A stretch of DNA of 64,000 nucleotides, from contig NZ_JARVWP010000020.1 of assembly GCF_029846235.1 (NCBI RefSeq), positions 1 to 64,000 of the forward strand. The letters run 5' to 3'. Positions 63,264 through 64,000 of this stretch are shown piece after piece. The translations under genes and the position numbers were made by a program. Source of the DNA: Bradyrhizobium sp. CER78. GTDB lineage: Bacteria; Pseudomonadota; Alphaproteobacteria; Rhizobiales; Xanthobacteraceae. The stretch's first letter is position 1. Every line of letters begins with the position of its first letter. The notes under the pieces are model-generated. The model ran no database searches, had not been told where the DNA came from, and saw nothing but the letters and a program-made list of their open reading frames with translations.

Positions 63264-63892
63264 CCGGCCGGATCGTGGTGACTGGAACCGACACCGGGAT
63301 TGGAAAGACGGTGTTCTCCGCAGGCCTCGCCTCCTTCCTCGGCGCGCGCTACTGGAAGCCGGTCCAGTCCGGCCTCGACGAGGAGACCGATGCGCAACTG
63401 GTGGCGCGGCTTGCCGGCATCCCGGCCGACCGCATCGTGCCGGAGCGCTACCGGCTCCGCACGCCGGCTTCACCGCATCAGGCCGCCGCGATCGACGGCG
63501 TGCGCATCGACCCCGCCGCGCTCGGGGTGCCCGCTCCTTCGGACCGGCCGCTGGTGATCGAGGGCGCCGGCGGGCTGATGGTGCCGCTGAACGACAACAC
63601 GCTGTACATCGACATCTTCGAGCGGTGGCGGCTTCCGGTCGTGCTCTGTGCCCGCACCGCGCTCGGCACCATCAACCACGCGCTGCTGTCGGTCGAGGCA
63701 CTGCGCAAGCGACGGATCGACATTCTCGGGATCGCATTCATTGGTGACAGCAATCCCGAGAGCGAGCGCGCCATCTGCGACTTTGGACAGGTGCGCCGGT
63801 TGGGCCGATTGCCCCTGCTGTCGACGCTCGTGGCAGACACGCTGCAGGCGGCGTTCACAGCTTCGTTCCGGCGCGAAGATTTCAACCCATGA
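63251..63892 (+). CDS. bioD: Dethiobiotin synthetase
   Basis: 213 residues. It closes the ureido ring of dethiobiotin with CO2 and ATP. The P-loop VTGTDTGIGKTVFSAGL at the start, KPVQSGLDEETDA and VIEGAGGLMVPLND are characteristic. Its start lies inside bioF and its stop overlaps the bioA start by four bases, so the operon is tightly packed. Confidence 0.96.
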   Translation: MAAMTGRIVVTGTDTGIGKTVFSAGLASFLGARYWKPVQSGLDEETDAQLVARLAGIPADRIVPERYRLRTPASPHQAAAIDGVRIDPAALGVPAPSDRPLVIEGAGGLMVPLNDNTLYIDIFERWRLPVVLCARTALGTINHALLSVEALRKRRIDILGIAFIGDSNPESERAICDFGQVRRLGRLPLLSTLVADTLQAAFTASFRREDFNP

Positions 63893-64000
63893 CGTCTCCT
63901 AAGAAATCGCCGGTCTGGCATCCGTTCACCCAGCACGCGCTGCACGGCGAGATGACAAGGATCGTGCGCGGCGAGGGCGCCTATCTCTATACCGCGGATG
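63889..64000 (+). CDS. bioA: Adenosylmethionine-8-amino-7-oxononanoate aminotransferase, N-terminal part
   Basis: Only the first 37 codons are in the window (MTSPKKSPVWHPFTQHALHG, then EMTRIVRGEGAYLYTAD). The motif VWHPFTQH is the characteristic BioA opening. The enzyme converts 7-keto-8-aminopelargonate to 7,8-diaminononanoate, the step between BioF and BioD. The gene continues past the right edge; bioZ may follow. Confidence 0.9.
   Translation, partial: MTSPKKSPVWHPFTQHALHGEMTRIVRGEGAYLYTAD

Overview
The window is a 64 kb stretch of GC-rich chromosome from an alphaproteobacterium, most probably Bradyrhizobium or a close relative in the Nitrobacteraceae. This is judged from the gene content (DUF3551 secreted proteins, a DUF899/DUF1428 cluster, a BioR-type biotin operon, the style of dispersed palindromic repeats) and from protein similarity recognised by eye. 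No database search was run. No rRNA, tRNA, CRISPR array, insertion sequence or prophage was seen.

Layout. 0-7.7 kb is a minus-strand run of metabolic genes: a SulP transporter fused to STAS and cyclic-nucleotide-binding domains, a MetX-like hydrolase, a crotonase, a zinc alcohol dehydrogenase, purC and a pirin. 7.9-11.9 kb carries a GNAT acetyltransferase, a membrane-anchored AraC regulator, a class-C-like serine hydrolase and a DUF1330 protein. 12.3-18.3 kb holds an MmgE/PrpD protein, a FUSC exporter, a coupled MATE/DUF2867 pair and a MurA-type enzyme with aspartate in place of the active-site cysteine.

18.5-27.1 kb is the replication block, all on the minus strand: dnaA, dnaN, recF and gyrB, with rpsT upstream of dnaA. 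The 1.24 kb between rpsT and dnaA has no gene, contains an AT-rich island and a DnaA box, and may be the origin or the dnaA control region. Between dnaN and recF sits a DUF559 nuclease gene that fits almost exactly between two inverted palindromic elements. This is the strongest candidate for something little described.

27.5-35.9 kb: a small membrane protein, msrA, a Wza-like export lipoprotein, hydrolases, an iorAB-type molybdenum hydroxylase and an HD-GYP protein. 36-41.2 kb: a cytochrome P450, an acyl-CoA ligase, a VOC protein, a Bug-type solute-binding protein and a DUF3551 protein. 41.3-43.4 kb: an ArsR/AHSA1/DUF899/DUF1428 cluster whose promoter, operator and start codon overlap. 43.5-47 kb: a membrane protein/winged-helix regulator pair, an UppS paralogue and a B12-radical SAM protein. 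47-53 kb: small proteins, threonine dehydratase, DUF1697, a GST, a dienelactone-hydrolase-like protein and a LuxR regulator. 53.8-60.2 kb: an unassigned hydrolase, an RND efflux adaptor/pump pair and a GreA-type factor. 60.3-64 kb: bioR divergent from bioBFDA, with BioR boxes between them. bioA is cut by the window end.

At least six families of dispersed palindromic repeats lie between genes. One of about 49 bp occurs five times.
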